Under the pieces are notes generated by a model. The model was given only the letters and a program-made list of their open reading frames with translations, ran no database searches and had not been told where the DNA came from. From Prunella strophiata (taxonomy: Eukaryota > Chordata > Aves > Passeriformes > Prunellidae), in the NCBI GenBank assembly GCA_036583965.1, contig JAZBQD010000027.1, positions 4,110,687 through 4,174,686 of the forward strand: a stretch of 64,000 nucleotides of DNA, written 5' to 3'. The position numbers and the translations under genes were made by a program. Of the stretch, positions 1 through 12,527 are shown piece by piece. Every line of letters starts with the position of its first letter. Position 1 is the first letter of the stretch.

Positions 1-3000
1 ACCACCTCCAGCACAGTTCAGCCCCTGGGGAAGGCACTTTCCCCACCTTCTGCTCCTGCTTTTGCACCAATCCAGCCCCTGGGAGAGGGTGGCCAAGCTC
101 TCCCATAAACCAGGGAATTGGGATTGCAGCCTGTTTGGGTCAGGCATCATCACCAAATGCTGCTGGGCATGTGGTGAGATGCAACCCCAAAGCCTTGGAC
201 TGCAGAAGGGGAGGGAAATCCCCCAGGAAGGTTCTGGCTCCCTGGGAGAAGCCAGAAGGATGCTTGGGGATGAGGCAGGACCCATCTGAGTGCCAGCTCC
301 AGGCACTGGGAATGTCTGTGACACAGGAGCAGCTTAGGAGGACACTGCATGTCGTGTTTGCATCCTCAAAGAGCATTTCCTGCAACACAAGTAAATTAAA
401 TCAACAGTGTAATATTTTAATTACTAAAATCTTCATGCTAAATTCTGTGTATTTTTCTTCTGGGCTATCATCCAGCTTTACAGGACAAATTCTTTAAAGG
501 TAAATTATTATTATTATATATTAAATTAAATTAAGCTTTGGTTCCCACTTGCTGCTTTTTGAGACTGAAAATTGCCACTTGGCAATGATTTGTTCTTCTC
601 CTCTCCTCCTCTTTTAAAGGGAGGATTGCAAGAAAGTTTAGCTATGAATGCATTTCTTAGCAAGTGGAGTTGTATATTTAATATAATCCCAAACAGATTG
701 TCTACTCAAACACTGTTCATTAAATGAACTGTCTGCAAGTGTGATTTACAGTGCAACGTGGTCATGGGAATGTCTGTGTGTATTTAATAACTGCACAGTA
801 ATAGCTTATTGGCAGGAGTGGTAATTTGATTTTGGAGTTTTATCTTATTTTTGAGTTTCTGGACCGTGAAATCCTGCTGTCTGACACACTTTCCCATTGC
901 TTAATCTCCTGGGATTTGTGTAAAGAGCAACAACTTTCCTCCCTACAGAAGACACACTGCCCTGCTGTGTGGTTTTTTATTGCCACCCCCCTGTGCTGCT
1001 ACTCACAGACCCCCTGTCACATTTATGGGCTCAGCACTGCCATATAAAATGCAGTAATAGACCACAATACTGACATTTAATGAGCTAAGAGGTCCAGTCA
1101 GAGAGAAGATAAAATCTTCCAGTATTGCATAAGTGCAAAAATTTTCAAGGATCCTTTTCTTGATAATCTGATAATCTGTATTTGACTTTCTGAGCTTTCC
1201 TATTGATTCCAAGTCAAAACTTTATTCAATGTACTTAAGGAACTAAACCAGTAATTCTTATTCAGAGACTTGTAAGTGTGCTCTCCTCCTTGTGGCTTGC
1301 AAGTTTGGCAGGTCTACACCTGAATCAACCAGGATTTTACTGTGTTTGTGTTTTCTGAACCTTTGAGAAATGGTTTTAGAACCAAATATTGTCCTTTTTT
1401 TCTCTGAGCAATATCATTGCAGCTGCACTTGCCAGAGGGGTTACTGGTCTGGGGGTTCTCCTGTGCCTGTGGAGAGCTGGGGGACACCCCACAACATTTG
1501 GGATGTCAAGGAGAGCACACTTTAATTCACTTGACATTATGCTGGTGTCTTTCTGCCCAGTGGAACTCTTTTGTCCCCATAAATACCTGTCAGAACCAGC
1601 TAATTATTCATCCAGGATTAGAACTGAAATCCTTGCTAGCTTTGCCCCTGAAACCACACTGTTTAAGGTTTTTATTATTTTAAATCATGTATAAATAGTT
1701 GTACATGCAGACTGCCTCCTATGCACACTACTCTTTTGATAAATGGAAAATTAGGCCAGAAAGGGAAGAAAATACCAAACTGGTGAGATGAGAAAAAACC
1801 CAGACTTGTGTGTCTGATTGCAAGAAGTGAGGGAGGCACTGGTGGTTTGGCTGGAATTTGGTGACCTTGCTGTAACTGTTCAAGGATTTTAAAGATTTTC
1901 TCCATTTTTTTTTTTGGTGTTTCTTTTTTAGTTAAAAGGGTTGGTAACAAGAGCCTAAGGGGTTGGTGAGTGTTAAGCTGCTTTTTTGTGCTCAAGGAGT
2001 TTTATCAGTCTTAGCCTCTTTCCTTTACATGGGTGTCTGTAGCATCTTATCTGTGCACAATAATAGTATCTAGCAGGCTAGGTAACTATTTGATGCCTTA
2101 TAAATGTGTTATCTGTATGCTCAGAAGTTTTCTATCAGGTAAGTGAATGGAAACTGCAGGAGCTTTGTAAAATTGATGCTGGGTTGGGGGAAGAAGGAAC
2201 TTGGTTGCATTTCCACTGCCTTGCTGCTACCACATCCTGAGTCATCTCTGAAGAGTTCTTGTCCTGTGAAGTCTGATTTTTACTCTTTTAATTGATCCAC
2301 CAAAGGGTTCAAAAGCATCAAGGCTCTATGGCAGCAGCCCAGGCAGGAGTGAGAATCCTCCAGAGCCTCCAGAGCAGCAGTGAGCCCCAACCTGCAGGGT
2401 GGGCAATGTGCACAGCACAGTGTGTGGTGCCTGTACCTCCTGCCAACAACTCCAAGTGCTGCTGTTCACCAGCTCCTCAAGTGTCTCGCACTTAAAAATG
2501 AGAGGGAAGAGTGAAAATTCAGAAATCTGGTTGCTCAAGTGCCAGGAGAACTGCTAGCTTGCTTTGCCTCTTTATCTGTGGCTAATGCAGACAGGACAGA
2601 GCAGAGCATTTCAATATGCAGGAGCTTCAAATACGTGGAGCAAACACTATCACAAAAAAGCACCATCCTGGTACTGCTTCTTCTTATACTTCCCCTTTTT
2701 TTTTTCTCCTTCCTCTTCCCCTCTTTTCAAAGCCATGTGCATCAGAACACATCTGGTGAAAGCAGCAGGAGCTGCTCTTTGGTTCTGGAGAGGCCCAGCT
2801 GCCCACAGAGAAAGGTGTCCTGGGGGCACTGAGGACTCCACTCTCCCAAATTAATTTTGGCATCCAAGGAGGAGGGGAAAGGCCATTTGCATGAGGTTTA
2901 ATTGCACCAGTGCATGCTCAGCTGAGCTGGCTCTTTCATCCTGCCTTTGCACTCTGTCTTCCCAAGGTGCCATCCAGTCCTTGCTGAAATCATTCCTTTG

Positions 3001-3216
3001 ATCCTCATCATATTGACTCTGCTGCAAAGCCTGGATCTGTCCCTGTGTGCACCCAGTCCCAGCTAACATTCAATATTTGTCAGAGAGCCTCTGACTCCCT
3101 CCTGCAGCCATCCATCCTGCTGCTGCTCCTATTGATCATCCTCTTCTGCTGGCATCCACTCACAGATCTGCTTTGCTTTTTAACTGATCACAAAATGAAA
3201 CAAATTAAAAACCACT
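1..3216. other. Non-coding AT-rich DNA, no gene recognised
   Basis: I find no convincing exon here. Open frames are under about 120 codons, unrelated to any family I know, and overlap each other on both strands. A strong donor-like site (CAG|GTAAGT) falls at 2138/2139, after a pyrimidine-rich stretch around 2010-2040, but the sequence between shows no clear coding frame. The region is best read as intergenic or intronic. Confidence refers to the absence of a protein gene. Confidence 0.6.
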
Positions 3217-3260
3217 AAAAAAAAAAAAAAAAAAAAAAAAAGAGAGAAAAAAAAAAGAAA
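3217..3260 (+). repeat. Poly-A / A-rich low-complexity tract
   Basis: About 25 consecutive A residues are followed by AGAGAG and more A-rich sequence. It may be the tail of an old retroposed sequence, but I recognise no element body upstream and saw no flanking direct repeat. Confidence 0.9.
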
Positions 3261-3579
3261 AGCAGAGCAAAATAAACACCAACTTGTCATTTCCTGCTCA
3301 TGTACTGTTGATAAATGGGTTTCTCCTCATCCCTTACAGGCTGTTGTGCATAGCCAGGCTGTGGTGCCATGCCATAACAACCCCCAAATCACTCCTCCCC
3401 ACTTCTCCATATCTCACCTGTCTCTAGGTCCCTCAGATGTTCTTATCTTAATGGAATTTTTCCTTGCAACCCAGGAATTGTACCAGGGGGCTCTTGCACA
3501 TCCCAGGCAATGCCTCAGCATGCATATTCCAGCCCTGCATTGTCATATGTTGCTATAAATAGCTCTCACAAAGAGTCCA

Positions 3580-3720
3580 TATTTCTGCAGAGATTCGCCT
3601 GTCAGCTCCTAACAATGGGAGTCGTTCACAATGGGAAAATAGAATACCAGCTCCATCAACCTTTGACAGACTAATAGGGGTTATTTGACTTTCAATTTTT
3701 CATTATCAGCTTTGGCAGCC
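3580..3720. promoter_or_regulatory. Candidate conserved non-coding element with paired SOX-like sites
   Basis: The block contains AACAATGG at 3611-3618 and ACAATGGG at 3628-3635, two SOX-type ACAAT cores in the same orientation about 16-17 bp apart. A TCF/LEF-like CCTTTGA follows near 3660, and a homeobox-like TAAT core near 3672. It has more CpG than its surroundings. This is a motif-level inference only, and such words occur by chance. Cross-species conservation is not visible from one sequence. Confidence 0.25.
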
Positions 3721-3907
3721 ACAATCCTGGTGTTGAAAAATACAAACTGATCTGCACTCCCAACAAGGAGGAACCAACAGCTCCCGGGGCTGTGCCCACT
3801 GATAGCACAGGGCAGGGAACCAGCTGCTCACATGCCAGCAGCTCACAGAGCTCAGCACTGCCCTTCCCTGCCCTGTTTTGATGGCTGGAGAAGAGTGGAG
3901 TGGTTTT

Positions 3908-4260
3908 CCTTCAGGCTGGGAATGTTTGGGGCTGCTCAGGCTGGAGAAGAGGAGGTTGTGTGGAGATCTCAGAGCAGCTTCCAGCATCTGGAGGGGATAC
4001 AGGGATGTTGGAGAAGGACATCAGGAGCTGGAGTGACAAGACAAGGAGTAATGGGAGTAAACTAAAAGAGAGGAAATTTAGGTTAAATATATGGAAAATA
4101 TATAATATCTATATGAAGGTGGGGAGGTCCTGGATCCCTGGAAGTGTCCAAGGCCAGGTTGGAGCAACCTGGGGTATGCAGAAGGTGTCCCTGCCCTTGG
4201 CAGAGAGGTGGGATGAGATCATCTGTAGCTCCTCTCCAACTCAATTCTGTGATTCTACTG
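3908..4260 (+). mobile_element. CR1 LINE, 5'-truncated 3' end
   Basis: The sequence follows the avian CR1 3' region in order: GGCTGCTCAGGCTGGAGAAG, GGAGATCTCAGAGCAGC, the AAACTAAAAGAGAGG block, CCCTGGAAGTGTCCAAGGCC, GGTGTCCCTGCCC, and the CR1 terminal word TTCTGTGATTCTA. About 40 bp expected between the GGTGGGGAGG and CCTGG blocks are missing, so the copy is internally deleted as well as 5'-truncated. No reverse transcriptase coding remains. It forms the first part of a local tandem duplication. Confidence 0.92.
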
Positions 4261-4480
4261 CTGAAAAATGCCTCACCTGAGTTTGCTAAAAGGATGCTCC
4301 CTCTGCCTTGAGGGCTCCAAGTCACCTGTTCAGAACCTTAGCAGATAGCAGAAGGTGTCCCTGCCCATGGCAGAGAGGTGGGATGAGATGATCTGTAGTT
4401 CCCTCTCCAACTCAAACCATTCTGTGATTCTATTGCTGAAAAATCCCTCACCTGATTTTCCCTCCCTCTGCCTTGAGGGC
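4178..4480 (+). repeat. Imperfect tandem duplication, period about 170 bp
   Basis: Positions 4178-4315 and 4348-4480 align from GCAGAAGGTGTCCCTGCCC through the CR1 tail and on into shared flank (CTGAAAAAT, CCTCACCTGA, CCCTCTGCCTTGAGGGC). Small indels have accumulated in the spacer-like part after the tail. The shared flank places the duplication after the CR1 insertion. Confidence 0.85.
4325..4434 (+). mobile_element. CR1 LINE tail, duplicated copy
   Basis: This is a second copy of the CR1 tail (GGTGTCCCTGCCCATGGCAG to ACCATTCTGTGATTCTATT). The non-CR1 sequence after it also matches that after the first copy, so it arose by duplication of the locus and not by a second insertion. It keeps the AAACCATT tail word that the first copy has lost. 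Confidence 0.85.
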
Positions 4481-6290
4481 ACTGAGCTGAGGCTCATCAC
4501 TGTCCCTCTGCTCCCTGGTGTGTCCCTTGTCCTCACTTTGTCACCATGTCGTGCCTTTGTAGAAATTGCTTTTTTTTTTTGGGAAGTGACATTGTCACAA
4601 GGCAGCTGCTCTGGGCTGTGCAGAAGGTGAATCACTCAATAAACATTCCAAATTTAGCTGAGATTTGCCAGTGGCAAAAAAAACCCCAAAATCCCACATG
4701 AGGATCAGAAATGCAGAGGATGTTACTTTGCCTGTGATGTGAAAAGGTGAATATTTACACCAGGATAACTGTCCTGGAATTAAATCTGGCAGCAATAAAG
4801 GACAGTGAGCTACTTGAGGTCAGTGTTTTTACCACAAAGTAATTAACCAAGCCCAGCTTTATGGGCCCTTTGCAAGACCCAAACTGGCTGTTTAGAAGGG
4901 GAAATGGGACATTAACCTTTTTCTTGGGGAAGATGTAGGTAGAGTGTCACACATTTTAGTGAGGTCCCTGGTGTGCACAGGTCAGTGCCAGAGGTGCCCA
5001 GCCCTGTTAAACACTTGGTTGCCCAAGCTGGGTCAGAGTTTGGACATGGAAATATCCCACAAACAAGAGGTGTGGTGCAGGTTTCAGTCATGCAGGTGAC
5101 AGGGGTCACACAGCAGACACAGCTGTCCCTGCAGAAGACACAATGTGCAGCTGCAAAGGTTCTCCAAGCCCTGCTGAGTATCCACTGCCACAAAAGACAG
5201 CACCTCAGGGAAAACCATCTAAAAATGGATTTTCAAGTAGTCAATGTCCCTCTAATTACTTCAGAATCAGTAGCAGCAGTAGGGAAGAAGTCTTCTAGCA
5301 TGAAGCTCCATGTAATGCAGCAAGAATGGGCTGGCCTGAGGACCTTGGTCCATTATCCAAACCTAAGTCCTGGTGGCTTTGTATCTAAGGGAGGTCCAAC
5401 ACATTTAAATACAAATAACTGCATGACTCTGCTAGTTCAGAACATAGTCTAGCCCTGGCTTACCTTTATAATTACAAAGGCTTACCCTAAAAAAACCACA
5501 AATTACAGGAAAACCTGCTTTAGTGGGAACCACAGTTTGAGGTACTCAAGGACCATCCTCCTCTACAGACAACAGCTTAGAAACAGAAAATTTCTTTGTT
5601 TCCTTCTGACTCTGGCACAGCAGCTGCAGGGATTAATTGAACTCATGAAATCTATTGATTTTCTGTAGCTGTTATTAAAAAAAAAAGGCACTTCTGCACC
5701 CTGTGAAAGGTATGACTATCACTAAATTGTGTGCAATAAACCAACAAGGCTCCGGTCTGTTGAGAAACCCCGAGTCCCATCAGTCTCCTAATTTTTATTT
5801 CAGAGCACAGAGACTTTTATTGTGTTACTGAAACTCCTGAGACAGTCCTGCTGTGCCATCAGCCTCCTCTCCAGTGAGAAACCAACATGATCCCAGCATC
5901 TCTTCTGGGGATCAGCAGGAGAGATGCTGGCCTGCTGGAGAAGCCACGAGGAGGTTCTGACTTCTGCAGCTGAAACCTGCTCAGCATCTCTGCTCTTCCC
6001 TTCTGCATCTCCATGTCAATTCCCATGTGGGCACCAGGGGAATGGAATTCATTTTAGGAGGTTTGAAGTATTCCACTTGAGATAAGACATTAAGGATTTT
6101 AGTGCTGACCTCCCTGCTGACAGTTCAGTAAAAGCAAAGCTGCCTTCACCAAAGCCCTCCCCACTCCCAGGGTTTCCAAGATCTGCATTGTTTACAGCAT
6201 TGAATAAATTACCTCCACTAATAACAGGAGTGAAAACAAATCTCAGGGTGTGTCTGGGGCTGGTTCTCAGATCCACAGCACTGCAAATAG

Positions 6291-6355
6291 ATTGGTACAC
6301 AAGCATCAGTTTTTTATTCTTAAGCACAGTTACATTTATATCAAAACTGAGTTGT
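6291..6355 (+). repeat. Copy A of a 64-bp dispersed direct duplication
   Basis: This segment (core AAGCATCAG, then TTCTTAAGCACAG, then ACATTTATATCAAAACTGAG) recurs at 7539-7601 in the same orientation with only a few differences. Similarity stops abruptly on both sides. I do not recognise the family; it may be a fragment of an old transposon or a local duplication. Confidence 0.85.
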
Positions 6356-7538
6356 ATTTTAAGACCAGACCAAAATTCAAAGATGGCAATGCAATATTTT
6401 TCATCTGAGATTATCTAAAAATATTTTGCTTATATATGTTGTCATCTGAAGTGGCACATGGTGGTGGTGGCAGCAATCCATATATTGCTTTAAGGCTTTC
6501 TTACTTATTTCATTGATGAGACCACAGATTGTGTCACCTCTGCTAAACAATGGAGTTAAATAAATCCCATTTCCCCTAAAAATTTCTCAAGTTCTTTATT
6601 AGCAATGTGCATGATGATATACTATAAGTAAATTCCTTTCTGCCTTTTACACTCACTAGAAAGGATTTTAGAGCACATCTGTTAGATTTGATGTCCCCCA
6701 TCACCACATGCACACCAGGTTCTGTTTGCTGTGTTTTGGGGGAGTTTTTTGTTGAGTAGTTGCTGGATAACTTAGCAGGGAAAGTGCTTTGCAAATCAAA
6801 AAGTACAAAACACCTGCTTGGTGATCACTACTTTAAATTAATACTTTAAAATCAAATTCTGCAATGCATGTCCAAGGCAGCAGGAGGGAAGGAGTCCAGA
6901 GCCAGTCTGCAGTGTGTTGCATGAAATACCAACTTTTTGGCTTGAAGTTTTCTTTGGTTTGGGTCAAAGAGTGCTGGTTTTATTTCCTTTAATTCAATGT
7001 AAAGCTTAGGAAAGGCATATATATTTATTGAGACTTCAGGCACTTCCCTGTCTGGTTCTCAGCAGACCTGAGCACAGCTTACAACTCCCACTACACCTAG
7101 TGAGAAGTGTGTGAGTAGGTAAAGAGGAGCAAATAGACTTTGCTTGTGTTCCAGCACTCCTGATGGAGTTTTGTGTGTGTGGCTCCTTCAGAGGAAGCAT
7201 CAGCCTTTCAGGACTGGCACTAACTGGAGTCTGTTTTTAACCATTCCCTCTCCAAGCTGCATTTTTCCCATTCTTCACTGTGTTGCTGGCTTGCAGTCTC
7301 AGAATTTGCCCCTTTTCTAGCCTGGCAAGTGGTGTCATAGCTTGGCAAACATGGCAATGGCTCAGAGTTGTCCTGATGAGATGGGTACCACAGAGTCAGA
7401 GGCTCAATGAGGTGCTCTGGTGCATAATCACCATCACTGATGGGCACTTGGAGTGAGTTTTTCAGCAGGATATGTACTGTGCCCTGCACTCTGGCTGGAA
7501 ATAATACCCACAAAGTTGCACAGTTCCTTGACCAAGAA

Positions 7539-7601
7539 ATTGGTCACAAGCATCAGTTTTTATTCTTGAGCACAGTTACATTTATATCAAAACTGAGTTG
7601 T
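7539..7601 (+). repeat. Copy B of the 64-bp dispersed direct duplication
   Basis: It matches 6291-6355 except for a T-run length change, one A/G change and a small indel near the 5' side. The flanks are unrelated to those of copy A. Confidence 0.85.
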
Positions 7602-7784
7602 TTTGATACTGAAAAAACTGAGTGAGCTATCAGTGAAAACCTCTCAAAATCAACTTTAAATAAGGGCCTGTCTCTTTCCATAGAGTGCCAGCTGCTTCCA
7701 GATATGGTGTGGGCTGAATTTTGGGACTGGTTTGTTTTTGTGTGCTGCCTAACTGAGCCTGTGTGAGGTTTGGGCTGAGGGACA

Positions 7785-7806
7785 GGAGGAGGAGGAGGAG
7801 GAGGAG
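7785..7806 (+). repeat. (GGA)n microsatellite
   Basis: Seven or so consecutive GGA units. On the minus strand this gives a CCT-rich, proline- or leucine-rich frame that explains the spurious open frames here. Confidence 0.9.
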
Positions 7807-10104
7807 CACTGGGAGAAAGGTTTTCAGGAAGAGGAATGCTGTCCAAATGGAAAAATGGATGGAGAGAAGGGCAATTCCTGCATTACTACAGGACCCAGGC
7901 TGAGGGAAGCTTATCTCAGTGGCAGAATCATCTTTGTCCTCTGTCAGGACTCTGTGCTGGCTTCCTGTATCTTTGCTCCTGAGCTGACACCCTGTTCCTG
8001 TGGTCCTGCATGCCAAAAAGGCTTTCTAATGACACAATTCTTAAATTAAATCCCAGGCTGTGGGGGAGAGTGAGCTGTGCTCTTGTCCCTGTCCCCTCCT
8101 GGCAGCCTGGGCTGATGGTGGCTCCAGAGGATTCTGCCCAGCTCTCCCTTTGCAGCAGTGAGCTGCTTACAGAAAACACTGGGGCTGGCTCAGGCTTAAT
8201 TACCATTAAATTAAGGCAGCAGTTATAGCTTTGAATTGCACATTCCAAATGAAGGGAGAGTGGATGTTAAACTTAATGACCTGAAGGAAACCCTCAAGGT
8301 GCAGGAGTGGGGGGTTGATCTGGAGCCCTGTGGTTTGTAAAGCCAGAAGGGACCAGTGCAGTGACCTGCTCTGACCTCCTGAAGGCCACCCTGAATTAAT
8401 GCAGCTGAGCTGGGGGTACCTCAGGAAACATCCCCTTGTGAAATGCAGGTTCACAGTGCTGAGGAATGCACTTCAGCTCTCAATAAATCATTTCCAGCTG
8501 TTATTTACTCTGGCTATTAAAATGCAGCATCTCATTTCAAGTCAAAGCTTGCCTAGCTCAATTCCCAGCTCCTGGATCATATCATAGCTCCATTTATTTC
8601 ATAAAGAGGCTGCAATTATGGAACTTCAGTGTCCTGTGTAGGTATTAATCAGCTGCCATCAGCTTGTGCCCTCTCCTTTCTTCTCATCATCTCAACAGAT
8701 CAAGTTCCTCAATTTTTGCACTGACCATGTATTTATATTCCTTTAATCATTCTTGTAGCTGTTTGGAGCAAAGCTAAATAGTGGGGACAGCACTGCTGGT
8801 TGCTGTTGTGGTTGTACCAATTCACATTAACAGTGTGATATAATCTTTCTATTCCCATGTGGCTTTATTCTGCTGACACTGTCAGGGAATGCATTAGACC
8901 CTTCACTACCATGGCAATGCCTGGTCTTGATTTCCAAGTTTTTTCTGTATTTTAGACCCTTTCTTCCCCAAATAGACCCTTCCAACCTGTAAAAGTGCTG
9001 TACTTGCTTTGTTCCTAGGATTCAGTTGATCCTATTTCCTAATTAGGATTTAGGACCCATTCAGTAGCAGTACTGTGGAGCACATAATGCTTGCTTGTGT
9101 TGATCTTATCAGGTTGCTTTGAATCAATACCTTCTCCACTTCATTATTTACCATTCTCCTAATCTTTGTCAGTCATTTGACATTTTTATCAAATAATGTT
9201 TTCGTATTTTCTTCCAGCTTGTTGATAAAAATGTTGTATAGCTGAGGGTCAATTACTCAGGGTGCTTGCAGGATCTCATTAGAAACACCCACCACTCTGT
9301 GATTCCTCTGTGGAGTGACTGAAACACAGTAAAATCAAATGAATTGATTAGTGAAGTGCTATAGGAAACAGTGACAATTAGGGAAGTGCCACATTAAACA
9401 GTGCTGTGCTGGTAGAATTCAATGTGAACCATGCAGTGCATTGTTTTTTAAAACAATTTTTACAAACTCAGAGAGAGAAAAAAACCTCTGGGTTATTCAG
9501 TTGTTCTGGGCTGTGACTTTTTAAGGCAGAGATTTTATATTGGAAGAAGCTTCAGTATCAACAGTGCTGTGATTTTGAAAAGGTTGTGGTTAATTTCTTT
9601 TCTTTTTGGCTTTTTTTTTCCCTTGAGAGAATAAGGATCCCCCCTCATGGGCAGAGCTGTACCAGAAATGAGAGGATCCCTCAGAGAGCTGGGGCATTCT
9701 GATCTGATGCCTCCTGTCTCTGTAGTAGTTTGTGTTGTCCCTTGAGTGTGGTGCCTGAGGATGGGGAGACACCTTGCTAGAAATGCAGGTTCCTGAGCAT
9801 TCCATTAATCAGGAATTCAGCCAGGACAGCAATCTCAGGGGAAGCTCAGCACGTGCAGGTGGGTGGTTCTTGAGTTTTGGGTAACAGGGTGCTCTCCATT
9901 TGAGTGTTAATGTGGAAACAAGAGATTTCATAAATCACAAGCAAGCACAGCTGATGGGCAGGGTCTTGTCAACCTTATTGCATTTACATCAGGAACTTTG
10001 CCTATTTCAGTCGTGTAGATTATGGGATGTGATTTTTCACGCTCTTGTAATATCAAGGCAAACCCTACCAAGAAAGCTTTGTTGCCTCAAGACTAATGAG
10101 GTTG

Positions 10105-10205
10105 TAAAACTCTATCCATAAAATCAGAATAATAGTATTCCCCTGCACCACAAGATTGCTGTAAGTACATATGTATATTCTGCACTTGCATGGCCTAATA
10201 ATGTG
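10105..10205 (+). mobile_element. MIR-like ancient SINE relic
   Basis: The order CCATAAAATCAGAATAATAGTA, a short gap, CACAAGATTGCTGTAAG, then TGTATATTCTGCACTTGCA resembles the MIR 3' half (TCTGTAAAATGGGGATAATAATAGTA, then a TTGTTGTGAGGATT-like block, then a TGTAAAGCACTTAG-like block). Divergence is high, as expected for an element active before the amniote split. Confidence 0.5.
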
Positions 10206-11513
10206 AGAGCAAAACTTCATTTATTCATGTGAAGGACAAGTTTCTGCAGTGCACAAGGTTACAGGTAAAATCCCAAGGTTTTCCACCTCTCTATGTAAAT
10301 AGAGAGGAAAACCAGAGTGGTTCATTTTATACAGTGAATAATACAACAGCAGTTATTGCTGAAATCTTTATTTGTCTTCCCACGCAGTTATCTGCTATGG
10401 TTTCTTTTGTGTGTTCTCATTTGTTTAATTAAATTACATTTGGTCTTTCCAGAGTCCTTTCTGTCCCTACTTGTTGTGGACATTTATTAATAGTGTCACT
10501 TGGTTGATAGTCTGTTAATTTTAATCTCGTCTGAATTTGATTAACTTTGTCTATTTACACTTCAGAGACTTTTCCCTGAATTCTGAAGGACTTGCTCTCT
10601 CTTCCCACTGTTAGAGCAAGGCAAGTTGTGTGTGTACACTGGGCAGGTGCTTTAATGGCACTAATTAATCACCAAGCAGTGCAACAGAGGAAGGAAAGCA
10701 TTGCAAATGAGTGCAGCCAATTCATCTGCAGAGCACCCTGAGTGACCCACACTGGGAGTTACCCTGGCATCCCCCATCAGAGCAGCACTGAGGCAAACCA
10801 GATCCCTGACAAACGATTAGCAGCTGCTCCTTGGCACCCACCCCTTTGGCTTTAGGTCAGGTTAGGGTTTAAAGCACTTTTAAAGCACTAATCTCTGGTG
10901 CTTTAGGTTTCTGAAACGCTGTGATAGCACAGTGTAAGCACTTAAAAAACCCCAGTCACTTCTGGACGTGTTGAGTGCAACAGCATCATGTCAGTGTTTA
11001 AATGAGTTTTGTCAGCTCTCAGGTGTTTGGTCTTTTTCTCAGGGCAGCAGGTCTTGCTCTCTCACCTTGTTCTGCTTTTAGGTTTCTAGTGCTTAGAGTT
11101 GTTGGAGAGAAACTTTCAAAGTGTGGAACTGAAATACTCAAAGCCCTCTCTGCAAAACAGAAGTTTAAATATAAACACTCACATGCATTTATTTTTAAAT
11201 CCATGATTTAAAAACATTCTGAGAGGGGCTGAGAAAAGGTTGGAGGGAGCCATGGAGAGCCCTTGTCTCAGGGGCATGGCTTGTTTGGGAACTGCTGGGT
11301 GCCTCCAGGAGTAACTAGAACCTTGTCCAGGGTGGGGGAATGCAGCAGAGGATGTTTGTGTTCACTTCATCTGGAATTTGTGCTGGGCAGCATCTCTTGC
11401 ACAACATGGGGTGGGTCCCCCAGGTAGAATTTGTGTTCCTGACACCCAGAATGCTTTGTCTGCCAAGCAACACAGACAGGGCAATTTCTTGGTTTTGAAA
11501 CAATACAGTCACC

Positions 11514-11752
11514 TCACAGAATCACAGAATGATGAGGTTGGCAGAGACCTCTAAGATCATTGAGTCCAACCCATGTCCTAACACCTCAACTCAGAATCCA
11601 GACTATAGCACCAAGTGCCATGTCCAGCCTTTTTTTAAACACATCCAGAGATGGTGATTCCACCACCTCTCTGGGAAGAGCATTCCAGTTCTTTAGTATT
11701 CTTTCAGTGAAAAACTTTTCCTTAATATCCAACCTCAACTTGTTTATCCATT
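11514..11752 (-). mobile_element. CR1 LINE 3' end, minus orientation
   Basis: Read on + it begins with the inverted CR1 tail (TCACAGAATCACAGAATGAT), then GAGACCTCTAAGATCATTG, GTCCAACCC, the CACCACCTCTCTGGG block and TTCCTTAATATCCAACCT. The insert is therefore on the minus strand and truncated 5'. It belongs to a different CR1 subfamily from the CCATGGGCAGGGA type seen elsewhere in the window. Confidence 0.93.
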
Positions 11753-12514
11753 TTTATTAAGAATTCTGTGGGCAGGGGGACTCAAGGCAGGGCACGTCAC
11801 AAGGGGCTGAGCCTCTTGTGCAAGACAGAGCTCAGACATGAGGCACAAGGGTCTCCTTGCTGGTTGTGTTGGGTGGTTTTTTTTCCCCTTAATGATTTCA
11901 GCTATGTTAAAATTCACTGTTGGTTCACCTTAATCTGTATCAAGAAGTGAAATTCCTCATTCTTATCTCTGGATTTGTCTGTGGGGTTTAGGAGTTCAAG
12001 CACCTCACAGCCCAAAGGATTGTTGCCCAATTAATCAAAGTGTTTCTTTATATTGCACCAGTGAAGAGAGTGAGAAGAAAACAGGTCTCTATACCCCTGT
12101 CTCTTCAAAGAGATAATGTGTAATTATTAAGAAATGCTGTTGCCAGTTGCCTCCTCTCAATCCCAGTGGAGGCAAGGGGCAAGGATCACACACAATCACC
12201 TTTCCTCATTTTATCTAACAAGGGTGAAATTCTACTGTCAGGCATATTTTCCAGTTTAAGTCGTGATGTACAGCAGATTGTTATGCATGATTATAAAGCC
12301 TAATAAATTTCTCACCATCTCATTTTCCCTGGCTGGTGGAAGTCAGGGATTAAATGCCATTCTGATGGGGGCTAAGGTGATGAGGAGAGCTGCACTTCAC
12401 AGCCCACAGCACAGGACTGCATCTGCCCCTTAAACTCTGAGTCAGGAAAATGTAATTTGTGTCAGCCTGGTGGAAATTTCCCAATTTCCCTCCCATTTTG
12501 GGACTCACAAGCTC

Positions 12515-12527
12515 TGTGTGTGTGTGT
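12515..12527 (+). repeat. (TG)n microsatellite
   Basis: A short perfect TG run of about six and a half units. Confidence 0.85.

Larger units (their letters stand above)
4481..11513. other. Non-coding DNA between CR1 insertions
   Basis: No exon is convincing in this 7-kb stretch. A 159-codon + strand frame at 4973-5452 has no domain, biased composition or splice context that suggests a gene. The stretch holds the separated 64-bp duplication at 6.3 and 7.5 kb, a GGA microsatellite, and one MIR-like relic. The rest is unique sequence in which I see nothing definite. Confidence 0.55.

Noticed and set aside
4973..5452. 159-codon + strand frame
   Set aside because: No domain or signal peptide, ordinary intergenic composition, and a neighbouring CR1-rich setting.
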